DNA of 64,000 nt from Galactobacillus timonensis (GCF_900240265.1 NZ_LT964739.1:445286-509285), one strand, 5' to 3'; shown: positions 16,149 through 25,633, counted from the first letter of the stretch. Made by a program: numbers and translations. Notes: generated from the sequence alone by a model not told the origin.

Positions 16149-18227
16149 TTATGCCTCTGTCTCAACTTTCTTCGTGGACTTTGTCGTCTTCATGATCAGC
16201 TTGTCCAGCATCATCAACATGCTCGGCAGAACAAAGATGACACATCCCATCGATATGACAGCGCCCCGCGCCATCAGTACACACAGCGAACTGATCACAT
16301 CAATGTCCGAATACATACCGACACCGAACGTTGCCGCAAAGAAGCTGATTGCCGAAACAACAATCGACTTCGCACTCCGCTGTACTGCATCTTCAACCGC
16401 CGCCTTCTTATCCATGCCGGCGCCCCGGTTGCGCAGATACCGCGTCGTCTCCAGAATCGCGTAGTCAACCGTCGATCCCAGCTGAATCGTACCGATGACG
16501 ATGCCAGCAATAAACGGCACCGCCCGGTTCATATAGAACGGAATCGCCATGTTCACTGTAATGCCCAGGTAGATGACCAGGATCAGAATGAACGGCAGCG
16601 ACGCACTCTTGAACACCAGTGCAATGATCACAAAGATGATGCCGATCGACCACATGGACACGGCATTGAAGTCATGCGATGTCACATCGATCAGATCCTT
16701 CGTTGCCGGCGCCTCACCGATCAGCAGCGACCCGGAATCATATTTCTTCGCAATCGACTTCAGCGAATCGACCTGCGCATTCACCTCATCACTGGCAACC
16801 GCATACTTCGAACCAATCAGAATCAGCTGCCAATTATCATTCTTCAGATTCTTCGTCAGTTTCGTAGGAAGAAGATCATCCGGAACCATGCCGCCCTTGA
16901 TCGTATCCAGACCAAGGACCCACTTCACACCGTCCACATCCTTCATCTCACGCGCCATTTCCTGAACCTTCGCCTCGGAAAGATCAGCGTTCACCATCAG
17001 GATGTGCGTCGAATTCATATCGAACTCATCCTTCAGCTTCGTATTAGCCACAACACCCGGCAGATCCTTCGGCAGCGTCGCCCCAAGATCGTAGTACTGC
17101 GGAATATGCGTATATCCATAAAGACCCGGAATCAGAAGGCACACAGCCACCACCAGATACTTGTACGCATTCTTCGTCACATGATGACCGATTCCGTTGA
17201 AGTCCGGAAGAATCGCCTTATGATGCGTCTTCCGCAAAGGCTTATCAAACACAAGAATCATCGAAGGAAGAACCGTCACACAGGCAAGGACACCGAACAG
17301 AACACCTTTACTCATGACCAGGCCCAGATCCATGCCGAGCGTAAAGCTCATGAAACACAACGCAATGAAGCCCGCAATCGTCGTTATCGAAGATCCGATG
17401 ATCGATGACAGCGTCTCACTGATTGCATTGGCCATCGCCTCATTACGCTCTTCCTTCAGAGTCAGATGATCCTCATAGCTGTGCCACAGGAAGATGCTGT
17501 AATCCATCGTCACGCCCAGCTGCAGCACCGCCGCCAGCGCCTTCGTAATGTACGAAATCTTGCCCAGAAACAGGTTGGTACCCAGGTTGTACATAATCGG
17601 AATACCGATCGAAGCCAGAAAGATGAACGGCACCAGCCACGAATCCATACAGAGACTCAGCGCAATCGCCGACAGCAGCACAGCCATCGCAACATAGATC
17701 GGCGCCTCACGGTTCGAAAGATCCTCTGTATCTACAAGCACCGCACTCATTCCCGAAAGATAGCACTGTTCACTACCTATGGCCCGGATCCTGCGTACGG
17801 CCGCCACCGTACCATCTTCAGAGGTTCCTTCATCAAACAGAATCAGCAGCACCGTACTGTCGCCGCTGTTGAATGCCTTGTACACCTGATCCGGCAGCAG
17901 CTCCACCGGCACATCAATGCTGGCAACATCATCCCACCAGATCACCGACTTCACATGATCCACGTCCGCAATCTTATCTTTCAGCTTAACGACATCCTTC
18001 GCGTCCATCCCCTGCACGATATACATGGAGAAGGCACCCGTCCCAAACTCATCTTTCAGAATATCCTGCCCCTGCATCGTCTCAATATCCTTCGGCAGAT
18101 ACGTGAGCATATCGTAGTTGACCTTCGTATGCGCATAGCCGATCGTTGCCGGTATCAACAGCAGCAGAGACGCTATCAGGATGGGTATGTGCAGCTTCAC
18201 TACCCATTTGCCAAATTTTTTCGACAT
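16149..18227 (-). CDS. MMPL/RND-superfamily exporter
   Basis: A membrane protein of 692 residues with two repeated halves, each with one helix, a large extracytoplasmic domain and a cluster of about five helices: the 12-helix MMPL layout. Motifs include TMDYSIFLWHSYEDH in the first half and STVDYAILETTRYLRNR in the second, carrying the D-Y pair used for proton relay in this family. The start at 18227 (ATG) has GGAGGGAG 5 bases upstream; a TTG codon just before it is less likely. It is first in an operon with the secreted LxxG protein and divergent to a TetR gene. It probably exports a lipid or lipid-linked envelope component. Confidence 0.9.
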   Translation of the reverse strand: MSKKFGKWVVKLHIPILIASLLLLIPATIGYAHTKVNYDMLTYLPKDIETMQGQDILKDEFGTGAFSMYIVQGMDAKDVVKLKDKIADVDHVKSVIWWDDVASIDVPVELLPDQVYKAFNSGDSTVLLILFDEGTSEDGTVAAVRRIRAIGSEQCYLSGMSAVLVDTEDLSNREAPIYVAMAVLLSAIALSLCMDSWLVPFIFLASIGIPIMYNLGTNLFLGKISYITKALAAVLQLGVTMDYSIFLWHSYEDHLTLKEERNEAMANAISETLSSIIGSSITTIAGFIALCFMSFTLGMDLGLVMSKGVLFGVLACVTVLPSMILVFDKPLRKTHHKAILPDFNGIGHHVTKNAYKYLVVAVCLLIPGLYGYTHIPQYYDLGATLPKDLPGVVANTKLKDEFDMNSTHILMVNADLSEAKVQEMAREMKDVDGVKWVLGLDTIKGGMVPDDLLPTKLTKNLKNDNWQLILIGSKYAVASDEVNAQVDSLKSIAKKYDSGSLLIGEAPATKDLIDVTSHDFNAVSMWSIGIIFVIIALVFKSASLPFILILVIYLGITVNMAIPFYMNRAVPFIAGIVIGTIQLGSTVDYAILETTRYLRNRGAGMDKKAAVEDAVQRSAKSIVVSAISFFAATFGVGMYSDIDVISSLCVLMARGAVISMGCVIFVLPSMLMMLDKLIMKTTKSTKKVETEA

Positions 18228-18247
18228 CAAACTCCCTCCAATGAAAA

Positions 18248-18307
18248 TTGACCACTAGTCATTTTTCATACGTGTATATATTTATATGTTTTTCGACTGA
18301 TGGTCAA
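18248..18307. promoter_or_regulatory. Paired TetR operator candidates in the MMPL-TetR divergent region
   Basis: TTGACCACTAGTCA (18248-18261) and, inverted, TTGACCATCAGTCG (minus strand, 18307-18294) share TTGACCA-N2-AGTC. Each is itself a near-palindrome TGAC-N5-GTC(A/G). They lie about 46 bases apart between the divergent genes, with the AT-rich promoter core between them. This fits two TetR-dimer sites controlling both directions; regulation is inferred. Confidence 0.65.
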
Positions 18308-18373
18308 TTATTTTTTCTAGACAAAAAGCGCTTACAGTGGGCTACAGTATACAAAAGGGACAAAGTGTTGTTT

Positions 18374-18982
18374 ATGGGCAAAGCAGAAGAAAACAAGCGG
18401 CAGAAAAAAGACGCCCTCATGCACGGCGCCTTCGATCTGTTCACAACAAAGGGAATAGCCAACACCTCCATCGCCGAAATAGCCGAAAAGGCAGGCGTCG
18501 GAAAAGGCACCTTTTATTCCTACTTCAAAGACAAAGGGGATATCCATGACCGCCTCGTCGTGCGCATCTCGTCTGAAGTCTTCGCCAAAGCCAAGACAGC
18601 CCTGGACCAGACCAGTCTCGACACACTTGAAGATCAGGTTCTCTTCATTGCCGATAACATCATCGACCAGCTGAAGAACGACCGCCTCACGACCCGCTTC
18701 ATCTCAAAGAACCTTTCCTGGGGCGTCTTCCAGACCTTCATGAGCACGACTGCCGACACAGCCTCCGTCGACTTCAACCGCATCTTTCAGGATGCATTCA
18801 ACCGCTCCCCCGTTAAATACAAGGACCCCTTCCTGCTCATCTATATGATCATTGAACTGGTCAACGGAACCTGCTACAGCGCCATCCTGTATCAGAAGCC
18901 CAAGCCCGTCGACGAACTGAAGCCCGACCTCTACGAAGCGATCCGTGCCATCATGCGCGTCAACGAAGTACATTCCGCCTGA
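18374..18982 (+). CDS. TetR/AcrR-family transcriptional regulator
   Basis: A regulator of 202 residues. The N-terminal HTH is canonical: MHGAFDLFTTKGIANTSIAE then GVGKGTFYSYFKDK (15-55). The C-terminal ligand domain is divergent, with a long helix around FISKNLSWGVFQTF. The start at 18374 (MGKAEEN) is chosen because upstream extension would translate the operator region; its ribosome-binding site is weak. Divergent orientation to the MMPL operon and the paired inverted operators between them suggest local repression of the exporter and of itself. Confidence 0.92.
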   Translation: MGKAEENKRQKKDALMHGAFDLFTTKGIANTSIAEIAEKAGVGKGTFYSYFKDKGDIHDRLVVRISSEVFAKAKTALDQTSLDTLEDQVLFIADNIIDQLKNDRLTTRFISKNLSWGVFQTFMSTTADTASVDFNRIFQDAFNRSPVKYKDPFLLIYMIIELVNGTCYSAILYQKPKPVDELKPDLYEAIRAIMRVNEVHSA

Positions 18983-19033
18983 TTTCGTTTTTCTTTCATC
19001 CAAGAGTCCGCAAGAATGCGCTATTCTGAAGAC

Positions 19034-19309
19034 ATGAAAAAAATAGTTCTGTTCTATATCGAAGACTGCCCCTACTGCCTGTCTGCCCGCAAAGCGATCA
19101 CCGAACTCAAGACAGAGTATCCACCTTATTCGAAGCTGCTGATTCAGCGCATCGATGAAACGGTGCACCCGGAAATTGCGGACCAGTATGACTACTACCA
19201 CGTCCCGACTTTTTTCGTCGACGACAAAAAGATCTACGAATGCACGCCTTCAGACTCCTATAAGACAATCAAGGAGAACGTCAAAAAGGTACTGGATGCC
19301 GCACTATGA
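19034..19309 (+). CDS. Glutaredoxin/thioredoxin-like small redox protein
   Basis: A protein of 91 residues starting MKKIVLFYIEDCPYC, with the redox-active CPYC motif at 12-15 (the glutaredoxin type), a cis-proline in YHVPTFFVDDKKIYE and a C-terminal helix. A slightly upstream ATG (19016) is possible; neither has a strong ribosome-binding site. It is translationally coupled to the next gene by an ATGA overlap. It probably reduces protein or low-molecular-weight disulfides in the cytoplasm. Confidence 0.85.
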   Translation: MKKIVLFYIEDCPYCLSARKAITELKTEYPPYSKLLIQRIDETVHPEIADQYDYYHVPTFFVDDKKIYECTPSDSYKTIKENVKKVLDAAL

Positions 19310-19983
19310 AGATGATCCATTCCGCCTCGGACATGGAAGAGATCATCCACGATTACGGCTTCCTCCCTTTTTTCGCCAATGCCATTAGCGGCTGGTCGAT
19401 CGAAGATCATACGCCGCCTGAACTGTGGTTTGCGGCCGACAGGGACGGACCATGGGAATGGAAGGGACCAGTGACGGCCGATGCGACCATTGCCTATGGC
19501 AAATTCTTCAACAACCGTGCCGGCTTCATCTCAAAGGAATGGATCCCCGACTTTGCCAACTACCGCCGCGACGGCTACGACTATGACAGCCGCGTCGACG
19601 AAGGCATCGCCGACACCCAGGAAAACATTCTGATCAGCACGCTAACCAGAACCAATGCGATCAAGTCGAAGGAACTGAGGGCCCTGACCGGTCTCAACTC
19701 GAAACAGGGCGGCGCCAGGTTCGACAAACACATCACGAAGCTTCAGATGCTTGCCTACGTCACTACCGCCGGTTTTACCTATGAAACAACAAAGGCCGGC
19801 GTCCCCTATGGCTGGGGCATCGCCCTCTACGCCCTGATGGAACAGGTATTCCCCCGCAGCTTCGTCCGCAGCGCCTATAAACGCAAACCGGAAAAAAGCG
19901 AGGAACGCATCATGGAATATCTGATGCAGAAGCTTGGGCCGCAGTATGAAAAGGATATTCGAACATTGATCGAGAGGCGCTGA
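19306..19983 (+). CDS. AlkZ-related protein of unknown role
   Basis: A protein of 225 residues whose start overlaps the redox gene by 4 bases. Recognisable segments are PELWFAADRDGPWEWKGP, AYGKFFNNRAGFISKEW and NYRRDGYDYDSRVDEG, followed by a winged-helix-like part (LISTLTRTNAIKSKELR, then LTGLNSKQGGARFDKHITKL). I recall these as hallmarks of the group annotated AlkZ-related, distant from the AlkZ/YcaQ DNA glycosylases. The QxQ catalytic motif of true AlkZ/YcaQ glycosylases is not evident, so glycosylase activity should not be assumed. Coupling to a glutaredoxin-like gene is the only context clue. Confidence 0.6.
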   Translation: MKMIHSASDMEEIIHDYGFLPFFANAISGWSIEDHTPPELWFAADRDGPWEWKGPVTADATIAYGKFFNNRAGFISKEWIPDFANYRRDGYDYDSRVDEGIADTQENILISTLTRTNAIKSKELRALTGLNSKQGGARFDKHITKLQMLAYVTTAGFTYETTKAGVPYGWGIALYALMEQVFPRSFVRSAYKRKPEKSEERIMEYLMQKLGPQYEKDIRTLIERR

Positions 19984-20035
19984 ACCATTCGCGCCTTTTT
20001 TCTTGCGGTATACTTGGGAAAGAAAGAGGAATTTC

Positions 20036-20965
20036 ATGCTTGATTTATGTCTGCTTGGCTGCGGCGGAACCCGCCCCATACCCGGCCGCTGGCTGACATC
20101 CCTGTATATTCAATACAACGGTCACGGTATTTTAATTGACTGCGGCGAAGGCACGCAGATTGCCATGGCCTCGGCCGGCATCTCCCCCCACAGCATTGAT
20201 CTGATTCTGCTCACGCACTTTCACGGGGACCACATTCTTGGTCTGCCCGGCCTTTTGATGTCCATGGGCATGTCCGGACGCACCGCACCCGTTACCATTG
20301 CCGGCCCCAAAGGTCTGCAGCAGGTTGTAAGCAGCCTCTGCGTTACTGCCGGCTTTCCGTTTCAGCTCAACGGCATTGAATTGAGCGGTGCCCATGCGTC
20401 GTTCGACTTTGAAAAAGATTCGCCGCTGCACATTCATGCCTTCGAAGTCCACCACAGCGTTACCTGTTACGGTTATTCTCTGGTGCTGGATCGTGCCGGC
20501 CGCTTTGATCCCGTCAAAGCCGCTGCCCTGAACATTCCCAAAAAACTGTGGAATCTGCTTCAAAAGGGAAACACCGTAACCACAGACACCGCCGCCTTCA
20601 CCCCGGATCAGGTAATGGGAAAGCCAAGAAAGGGAATCAAAGTCACCTACTGCACCGATACAACGGTCTGTGACTCCATTGTGCCAGCCGCAAAGGATTC
20701 GGATCTTTTCATATGCGAAGGAATGTATGCGGATCCCGCCCGTGCAGAAGCTGCCGAAGTGAAAAAGCATATGGTTTTCACGCAGGCAGCGCAGCTGGCA
20801 AAAGAAGCCGAAGTGAAAAAACTCTGGCTCACCCACTTCAGTCCGGCAGAAACTCATCCGGAAGAAGGAATCGATACCGCCAGAGCAGTCTTTCCAAACA
20901 CCGAGCTTGGTGAAAACGGTAAGAAGATTACTCTGAACTTTCAGGATGATCCACACCAGCCCTGA
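20036..20965 (+). CDS. rnz: Ribonuclease Z
   Basis: A metallo-beta-lactamase-fold endoribonuclease that trims tRNA 3' trailers; 309 residues, the usual short-form length. The zinc-binding motif HFHGDH (61-66) is complete, preceded by ILIDCGEGTQ, and later histidines occur in VHHSVTCYGYSL and LTHFSPAE. The start at 20036 has AAGAGGA 6 bases upstream; an earlier ATG is inside the promoter/terminator region of the previous gene. It stands alone, 52 bases after the AlkZ-related gene. Confidence 0.95.
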   Translation: MLDLCLLGCGGTRPIPGRWLTSLYIQYNGHGILIDCGEGTQIAMASAGISPHSIDLILLTHFHGDHILGLPGLLMSMGMSGRTAPVTIAGPKGLQQVVSSLCVTAGFPFQLNGIELSGAHASFDFEKDSPLHIHAFEVHHSVTCYGYSLVLDRAGRFDPVKAAALNIPKKLWNLLQKGNTVTTDTAAFTPDQVMGKPRKGIKVTYCTDTTVCDSIVPAAKDSDLFICEGMYADPARAEAAEVKKHMVFTQAAQLAKEAEVKKLWLTHFSPAETHPEEGIDTARAVFPNTELGENGKKITLNFQDDPHQP

Positions 20966-21010
20966 TCAGCATTCATATTTAGAATTTTCCTGAAAATAGT
21001 CGGATAATCA

Positions 21011-21068
21011 ATTTAAATAGATTTAAATAACATTAAATAAGAATTGATATTTTAAATAAAATTAAATA
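21011..21068. repeat. AT-rich iterated motif upstream of the AAA ATPase
   Basis: Five copies of a TTAAATA core within 58 bases (ATTTAAATA at 21011 and 21021, ATTAAATA at 21032 and 21061, TTTTAAATA at 21050), all in the same orientation and ending just before the ATPase start. They may be a protein-binding array or simply an AT-rich promoter. Confidence 0.55.
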
Positions 21069-21078
21069 TAATTATGCC

Positions 21079-22116
21079 ATGACCAAAGCAATAGAAAATC
21101 CTTTTGTTCTTGGATTCGGAAAGAAACCACAGGAGTACATTGATCGTACTGAGCAGGAAAATACCATCATTCATACATTTGCAATGCAGAATCCATCGGC
21201 ACAGACATTCATGGTTGCCGGGATCCGCGGCTCCGGGAAAACAGTTCTTCTTTCCGAGCTTTCGCAGCATTACGCGGCAGACAGGAACTGGATCGTCCTG
21301 AACCTTGCCTCTGATATGGACATTCTGTCCGCATCCGTTGCCGAATTGCAAAGCCAGCCGGAATTGCGGCGCATTCATCTGAATTTTGGCGTTACGGTTG
21401 CAGGCGTCAGCATTTCCAACCGATCCAATGAAGCACTAACAGACAACGGAGTACTGTTGAAACAAATGATCCTGGAGCTGAAAAAGAAAGGGAAAAAAAT
21501 TATTTTTCTCATCGATGAAATCATAAGCAACCCGTTCGTCCAAAACTTCTGCTCAATCTTTCAAATTCTGGTCCGCGAAAATATGCCCGTCTATCTTGTA
21601 ATGGCCGGCCTGTATGAGAACATCATGAATCTTCAGAACAAAAAGACACTTACCTTTCTCTATCGGGCCCCGAAAATACTTCTGGAACCTCTCAGCCTGG
21701 GGGCAATCGCAAACAGATACTCTTCCGTTCTTCAGATCCCCATCGAAGAAGCCGTCGCCATGGCCAAAGAAACAAAAGGATACCCGTTTGCTTTTCAGAT
21801 CCTTGGATACCTCTGTTATCAGCAAAAAGAAAACTACCAGAAGCTTCTGGACGAATACGATCAATATCTCGCTGAATATGCCTATGAAAAAATCTGGTCA
21901 GAGCTTTCAGAAATGGACCGTACCGTTATCCGCGTCATCGCCTCAGGAAAGACAGCAATCAAAGACATCCGGGAAAGCCTTGGTATTTCTCCCCAGATGT
22001 TGAATGTGTATCGAATGCGGCTGATACGACAGGGCATCGCCGATGGCAGCCACCGGGGCGAATTAACAATTACCCTGCCGCGTTTTGAAAAATTTATCGA
22101 GCTTTACGGTGTCTGA
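21079..22116 (+). CDS. AAA/archaeal-type ATPase with C-terminal winged helix
   Basis: A protein of 345 residues with Walker A GIRGSGKT (48-55) and Walker B IIFLIDEI (141-148), a sensor-like segment, then a winged-helix domain (about 280-345: DRTVIRVIASGKTAIKDIRE, SPQMLNVYRMRL). The layout resembles orphan AAA ATPases related to archaeal ATPases/ORC-like NTPases that occur as accessory genes in Bacillota. No Shine-Dalgarno sequence precedes the ATG, and base composition is more AT-rich than neighbours, suggesting acquisition. It ends 3 bases from the convergent larE stop. It has no partner nuclease or toxin, so defence or regulation is only a guess. Confidence 0.7.
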   Translation: MTKAIENPFVLGFGKKPQEYIDRTEQENTIIHTFAMQNPSAQTFMVAGIRGSGKTVLLSELSQHYAADRNWIVLNLASDMDILSASVAELQSQPELRRIHLNFGVTVAGVSISNRSNEALTDNGVLLKQMILELKKKGKKIIFLIDEIISNPFVQNFCSIFQILVRENMPVYLVMAGLYENIMNLQNKKTLTFLYRAPKILLEPLSLGAIANRYSSVLQIPIEEAVAMAKETKGYPFAFQILGYLCYQQKENYQKLLDEYDQYLAEYAYEKIWSELSEMDRTVIRVIASGKTAIKDIRESLGISPQMLNVYRMRLIRQGIADGSHRGELTITLPRFEKFIELYGV

Positions 22117-22119
22117 TAT

Positions 22120-22938
22120 TTACTGCTTCTGTTCCAGCATCCGGTTCATACTGCCGGAATGAAAGCCTTCCAGATCCAGCGTCACATAAACAAAGCCCGC
22201 CGCCTTCAGCGTCTCAACAACCTGCCGGCGCAGCGTTTCATCTTCAAAACGTGACAGATCCTTAGGAAGCACTTCGATACGGGCAAGTGAACCATGAACA
22301 CGCACCCGCACCTGACGGAAGCCATGATTCAGCATAAATGTTTCCGCCGCCTCAACCCGTTTCAGCTTCTCTTCCGTGATTTCTTCGTCATACGAAATAC
22401 GCGAAGCCAGGCAGGCAAAAGAAGGCTTATCCCAGGTAGGAAGATTCAGCTGCTTCGAAAGATCACGGATATCCTGCTTCGTCATCCCTGCTTCTTTTAG
22501 CGGACTGCGAATGCCAAGCTCCTTCAATGCGACAAGTCCTGGCCGATAGTCGCCCAGATCATCCAGGTTCGTGCCTTCCATAACGCAGGCAAGCCCATCC
22601 GCTTCCGCCTGCTTTTTTAATTCCGTAAACAGCGCATGCTTGCAAAGATAACAGCGGTTCGAAGGATTCTGCGCAACCCCGGGCTGACCAAGAACATCAA
22701 ATGTCAGTTTCTTCTGAACAATCCCTTCCTCTTTGCAGAAAGCAGCCGCCTCACTGTTTTCCCACGAAGGGAAAAACACCGATCCGGCAGTATAGGCAAT
22801 CACCTGATCCCCAAGGACCGCATGTGCCTCCTTCAGCAGATACGTCGAATCTACGCCGCCGGAAAAGGCAATCGCCGCACTGCCCGCTTCCCGCAGAATA
22901 CGATGCAGATCTTCTCTTTTTTCTTCTAAGGTTTTCAC
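22120..22938 (-). CDS. larE: LarE, sulfur transferase of nickel-pincer nucleotide synthesis
   Basis: A PP-loop ATPase of 272 residues that inserts sulfur into the pyridinium biscarboxylate mononucleotide. SGGVDS (26-31) is the PP-loop. Cys176 in FACLASR matches the sulfur-donor cysteine of the sacrificial type, but Cys96 and Cys99 (NRCYLCK) are also present, giving three cysteines as in LarE versions reported to carry an iron-sulfur cluster. The start overlaps the larC stop by 4 bases. It is last in the lar operon. Confidence 0.93.
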   Translation of the reverse strand: MKTLEEKREDLHRILREAGSAAIAFSGGVDSTYLLKEAHAVLGDQVIAYTAGSVFFPSWENSEAAAFCKEEGIVQKKLTFDVLGQPGVAQNPSNRCYLCKHALFTELKKQAEADGLACVMEGTNLDDLGDYRPGLVALKELGIRSPLKEAGMTKQDIRDLSKQLNLPTWDKPSFACLASRISYDEEITEEKLKRVEAAETFMLNHGFRQVRVRVHGSLARIEVLPKDLSRFEDETLRRQVVETLKAAGFVYVTLDLEGFHSGSMNRMLEQKQ

Positions 22939-24158
22939 TTACGATCCATCTCTTTCTTGACTTCCCAAAGCGTCTGACCGGTCTTTTTGGCGATGGCGGC
23001 GAGGTCATCATATTCAGCCTTGATACGGTCTGTACCATAGCCGGTCGACTTTTTTACACGCACCGTTCCATCCCCCACCGCAACTGTTTCCATTTCACGT
23101 TTCAATACCGCCCGGTTCATCCTCTGATAGCGCACACCAAGCGTTGTCGTATAGCGGAACAAACACCTCAGCATGGCTTCTTGATCCTGCGGTGCACACA
23201 GCACTGTTAACAACACTGCCGGCCGGTTCTTCTTCATCTGAATCGAAGATGTAAAGACATCCTTCGCACCGGCTTCAAACAGCCGTTCAACCGCAAAGCC
23301 GATTTCCTCTCCAGTCATATCATCCAGATTCGTTTCCAGTCGCTCAATCTCTTCCGGTATGTCTTTTTCTACGGTTTCACCCACGAAGGCCCGAACACAA
23401 TTGGACGCTTCAAAGTCTTTTTCGCCCATACCATAGCCAGTACGTTCCACCGTCATGACTGGCCGCACCCCAAAACTGGTGCCAAACGTTTTAAGAAGTG
23501 CGGCTCCGGTTGGCGTACACAGTTCGCCACGGAAACGCTCCTTGGCATAGGAAGGAATTCCACGCAGCAGATATTCCGTTGCCGGCGCTGGTACCGGAAC
23601 GAGGCCATGCATACAGCGAACCTCACCATATCCCGTATTGACCGGTGAAACGACAACCTGCTGCGCACCAATCGTATCCATCAGAACACAGACCGCAGTG
23701 ATATCCATGATCGCATCTTTCATGCCAACTTCATGAAAGTGAACCTCACTGACCGGCATCTGATGGGCATGGCTTTCCGCTTCAGCGATCTCTCGATAAA
23801 CATTCAGAATTTTGTCTGTAACTTCCTGTGGAAGCGGGAAGGATTCGATGGTTTGCTGAATGGATGCCATGGAAGCGTGATGATGGTGATGATGTTCCGC
23901 TTCCAGCGGATGCTCAGAATGATCACATGATTCATCGAGGCTCTTTTCCTCTTCCTTGTTGACGATGACGCGGAAATGCTTTCCGGCTATTCCGCATTTG
24001 GTGCTGTTTTCCAGTGTTACATGCACACCTTCCAGGCCGAGGTGATTGAGCTTGTCGATCACTTCGTTCTGCTTTGTTTCGTCCAAAAGGTCCAGCAGCG
24101 CACCTGCAAGCATATCGCCGGCAGCGCCCATATTGCATTCCAGATACAGTATCTTCAT
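22935..24158 (-). CDS. larC: LarC, nickel insertase of the pincer cofactor
   Basis: A protein of 407 residues that inserts nickel into the dithio-dicarboxylate nucleotide to give the NPN cofactor. The N-terminus [22 protein letters not shown] is the LarC signature, and a run of six histidines (89-94), likely nickel-binding, follows an acidic/His stretch. LarC1 and LarC2 are one continuous frame, unlike the lactobacillus gene, which needs a frameshift to join them. It overlaps larB and larE by 4 bases each. Confidence 0.94.
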   Translation of the reverse strand: MKILYLECNMGAAGDMLAGALLDLLDETKQNEVIDKLNHLGLEGVHVTLENSTKCGIAGKHFRVIVNKEEEKSLDESCDHSEHPLEAEHHHHHHASMASIQQTIESFPLPQEVTDKILNVYREIAEAESHAHQMPVSEVHFHEVGMKDAIMDITAVCVLMDTIGAQQVVVSPVNTGYGEVRCMHGLVPVPAPATEYLLRGIPSYAKERFRGELCTPTGAALLKTFGTSFGVRPVMTVERTGYGMGEKDFEASNCVRAFVGETVEKDIPEEIERLETNLDDMTGEEIGFAVERLFEAGAKDVFTSSIQMKKNRPAVLLTVLCAPQDQEAMLRCLFRYTTTLGVRYQRMNRAVLKREMETVAVGDGTVRVKKSTGYGTDRIKAEYDDLAAIAKKTGQTLWEVKKEMDRK

Positions 24159-24934
24159 TTTCTGTTCTCCCTGTCATATTTGGGATGATTGATCATGCTT
24201 GCCTGATAAGCAGCGCCGAACCCATTGTCAATATTCACGACACTGACGCCGCTGGCGCATGAATTCAACATGGATAGCAGCGCCGAAACGCCATGAAAGG
24301 AAGCGCCATAACCAACGCTGGTCGGAACCGCAATGACCGGGCAGTCCACCAGACCTCCGACCACACTTGCCAAGGCTCCTTCCATGCCGGCAATCGCAAT
24401 GACCACATTGGCGGACATCAGTACATCGAGGCTGCTTAACAGACGATGCAGACCGGCAACACCGACGTCGTACAGCCGGATTGTTTCATTGCCAAAGGCC
24501 TGTGCTGTTAGTACGGCCTCTTCGGCCACATTCTGATCGCTGGTTCCTCCCGTCGCAACGACAATCGTCCCCAGACCATCCGGTACAGGGACTTCCCCGA
24601 AAACAGCGGCCTGTGCCGTTTCGTTGTAATGAATCGCAAATGGGGGCTGATGGGATTCGATCTCCTGTTCCTTTTCTTTGTTCATGCGGGTTACAAGAAT
24701 TGTCTTCTGGCCGCTGTTCCATGCGGCAAGCGCAATCGCTTCAATCTGCAGTGCCGTTTTACCGGCGCCATAGATTACTTCTGCCAGCCCCTGACGAAGT
24801 GCGCGATGCGTATCCAGCCTGGCAAAGCCAAGATCTTTATAGGGCGCTTCCTTGAGCTTCAGCAGAACGTCCTCTTCCTTCAGCTGCCCCTGTTTATACT
24901 GCTGCAGCAGCTGACGCAGTTCCTTCTGATCCAT
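24155..24934 (-). CDS. larB: LarB, NaAD carboxylase/hydrolase of pincer cofactor synthesis
   Basis: A PurE-like enzyme of 259 residues that carboxylates nicotinic acid adenine dinucleotide and releases AMP. The C-terminal PurE-like domain shows [31 protein letters not shown] and [20 protein letters not shown] with the conserved cysteine next to it. The start at 24934 (MDQKELRQ) has AGGAGA 7 bases upstream; a longer in-frame form would extend further into the ATPase gene without such a site. It overlaps the upstream ATPase gene by 41 bases. Confidence 0.93.
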   Translation of the reverse strand: MDQKELRQLLQQYKQGQLKEEDVLLKLKEAPYKDLGFARLDTHRALRQGLAEVIYGAGKTALQIEAIALAAWNSGQKTILVTRMNKEKEQEIESHQPPFAIHYNETAQAAVFGEVPVPDGLGTIVVATGGTSDQNVAEEAVLTAQAFGNETIRLYDVGVAGLHRLLSSLDVLMSANVVIAIAGMEGALASVVGGLVDCPVIAVPTSVGYGASFHGVSALLSMLNSCASGVSVVNIDNGFGAAYQASMINHPKYDRENRK

Positions 24935-25631
24935 TCCAGTTCTCCTTAAGGCCATCATAAATGATGGTATGTTTCTCATTCAGTTCCAAAATCCGGTCCG
25001 GAATACTGTGCAAGAGCGTCTCATCGTGGCTTGATAACAGCAGCGTTCTGCCGGCCTGTTTCCATTGCTTTAAAAATGACAGCATCCATTGCCGCGACCT
25101 TCGGTCCAGTCCGTTCAGCGGCTCATCCAGAATCAGAACGATTGGATTCATTGCCAGAATACTGGCAAGTGCAGTCTTCTTCTGTTCTCCGCCGCTGAGA
25201 TGATAGGGTGCCCGTTCTGCAAGATCCTGAAGATCCAGCATCGCCATGACATCGTCCGTGCGCTGATTCACTTCCATCGCAGAAAGTCCCAGCTGACGCG
25301 GTCCAAAGGATATTTCCTCCCTGACGCTGGCACAGAACAGCTGCACCTCCGGATTCTGGAAGACATAGCCGATGGCCGAATGAAGCGTTTTTGATGTCTG
25401 TGGATTTTTCATTGCGGCGGCATTGATTTCTTTGCCCTGAAAATACCAGCTGCCCTGCTGAGGGAATAGCAGACTGTTCAGCAGTTTCAATAACGTTGTT
25501 TTTCCACTGCCATTGTCACCGGCGATGCCGATACATTCGCCCTTTTGAATCGAAAAGGAAACATCGCACAGAGCCGGCACATCGCCATAGCTGTAGGAAA
25601 CGTGTTCAAGCTGTATTAGTTCTTCGCTCAT
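24894..25631 (-). CDS. larO: ECF-type nickel transporter ATPase (LarO/CbiO family)
   Basis: ATP-binding subunit of an energy-coupling-factor metal importer, 245 residues. It has Walker [11 protein letters not shown]-loop FQNPEVQLF (the ECF-type Q helix), signature LSGGEQKK and Walker [13 protein letters not shown]. It is embedded between the CbiQ-type protein and larB, so nickel rather than cobalt is the expected cargo. The gene is separated by 2 bases from the upstream gene and overlaps larB by 41 bases, indicating strict co-expression with cofactor synthesis. Confidence 0.9.
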   Translation of the reverse strand: MSEELIQLEHVSYSYGDVPALCDVSFSIQKGECIGIAGDNGSGKTTLLKLLNSLLFPQQGSWYFQGKEINAAAMKNPQTSKTLHSAIGYVFQNPEVQLFCASVREEISFGPRQLGLSAMEVNQRTDDVMAMLDLQDLAERAPYHLSGGEQKKTALASILAMNPIVLILDEPLNGLDRRSRQWMLSFLKQWKQAGRTLLLSSHDETLLHSIPDRILELNEKHTIIYDGLKENWNGSEGTASAAAAV

Positions 25632-25633
25632 CC

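Noticed and set aside
14987..16195. 402-codon open frame antisense to the exported repeat protein
   Set aside because: Complement of a repeat-rich gene; low-complexity His/Arg/Ile content and no start signal.
21079..22116. Calling the AAA ATPase a phage-defence gene
   Set aside because: There is no adjacent nuclease, protease or toxin, and no defence-specific domain is visible; only its accessory character is supported.
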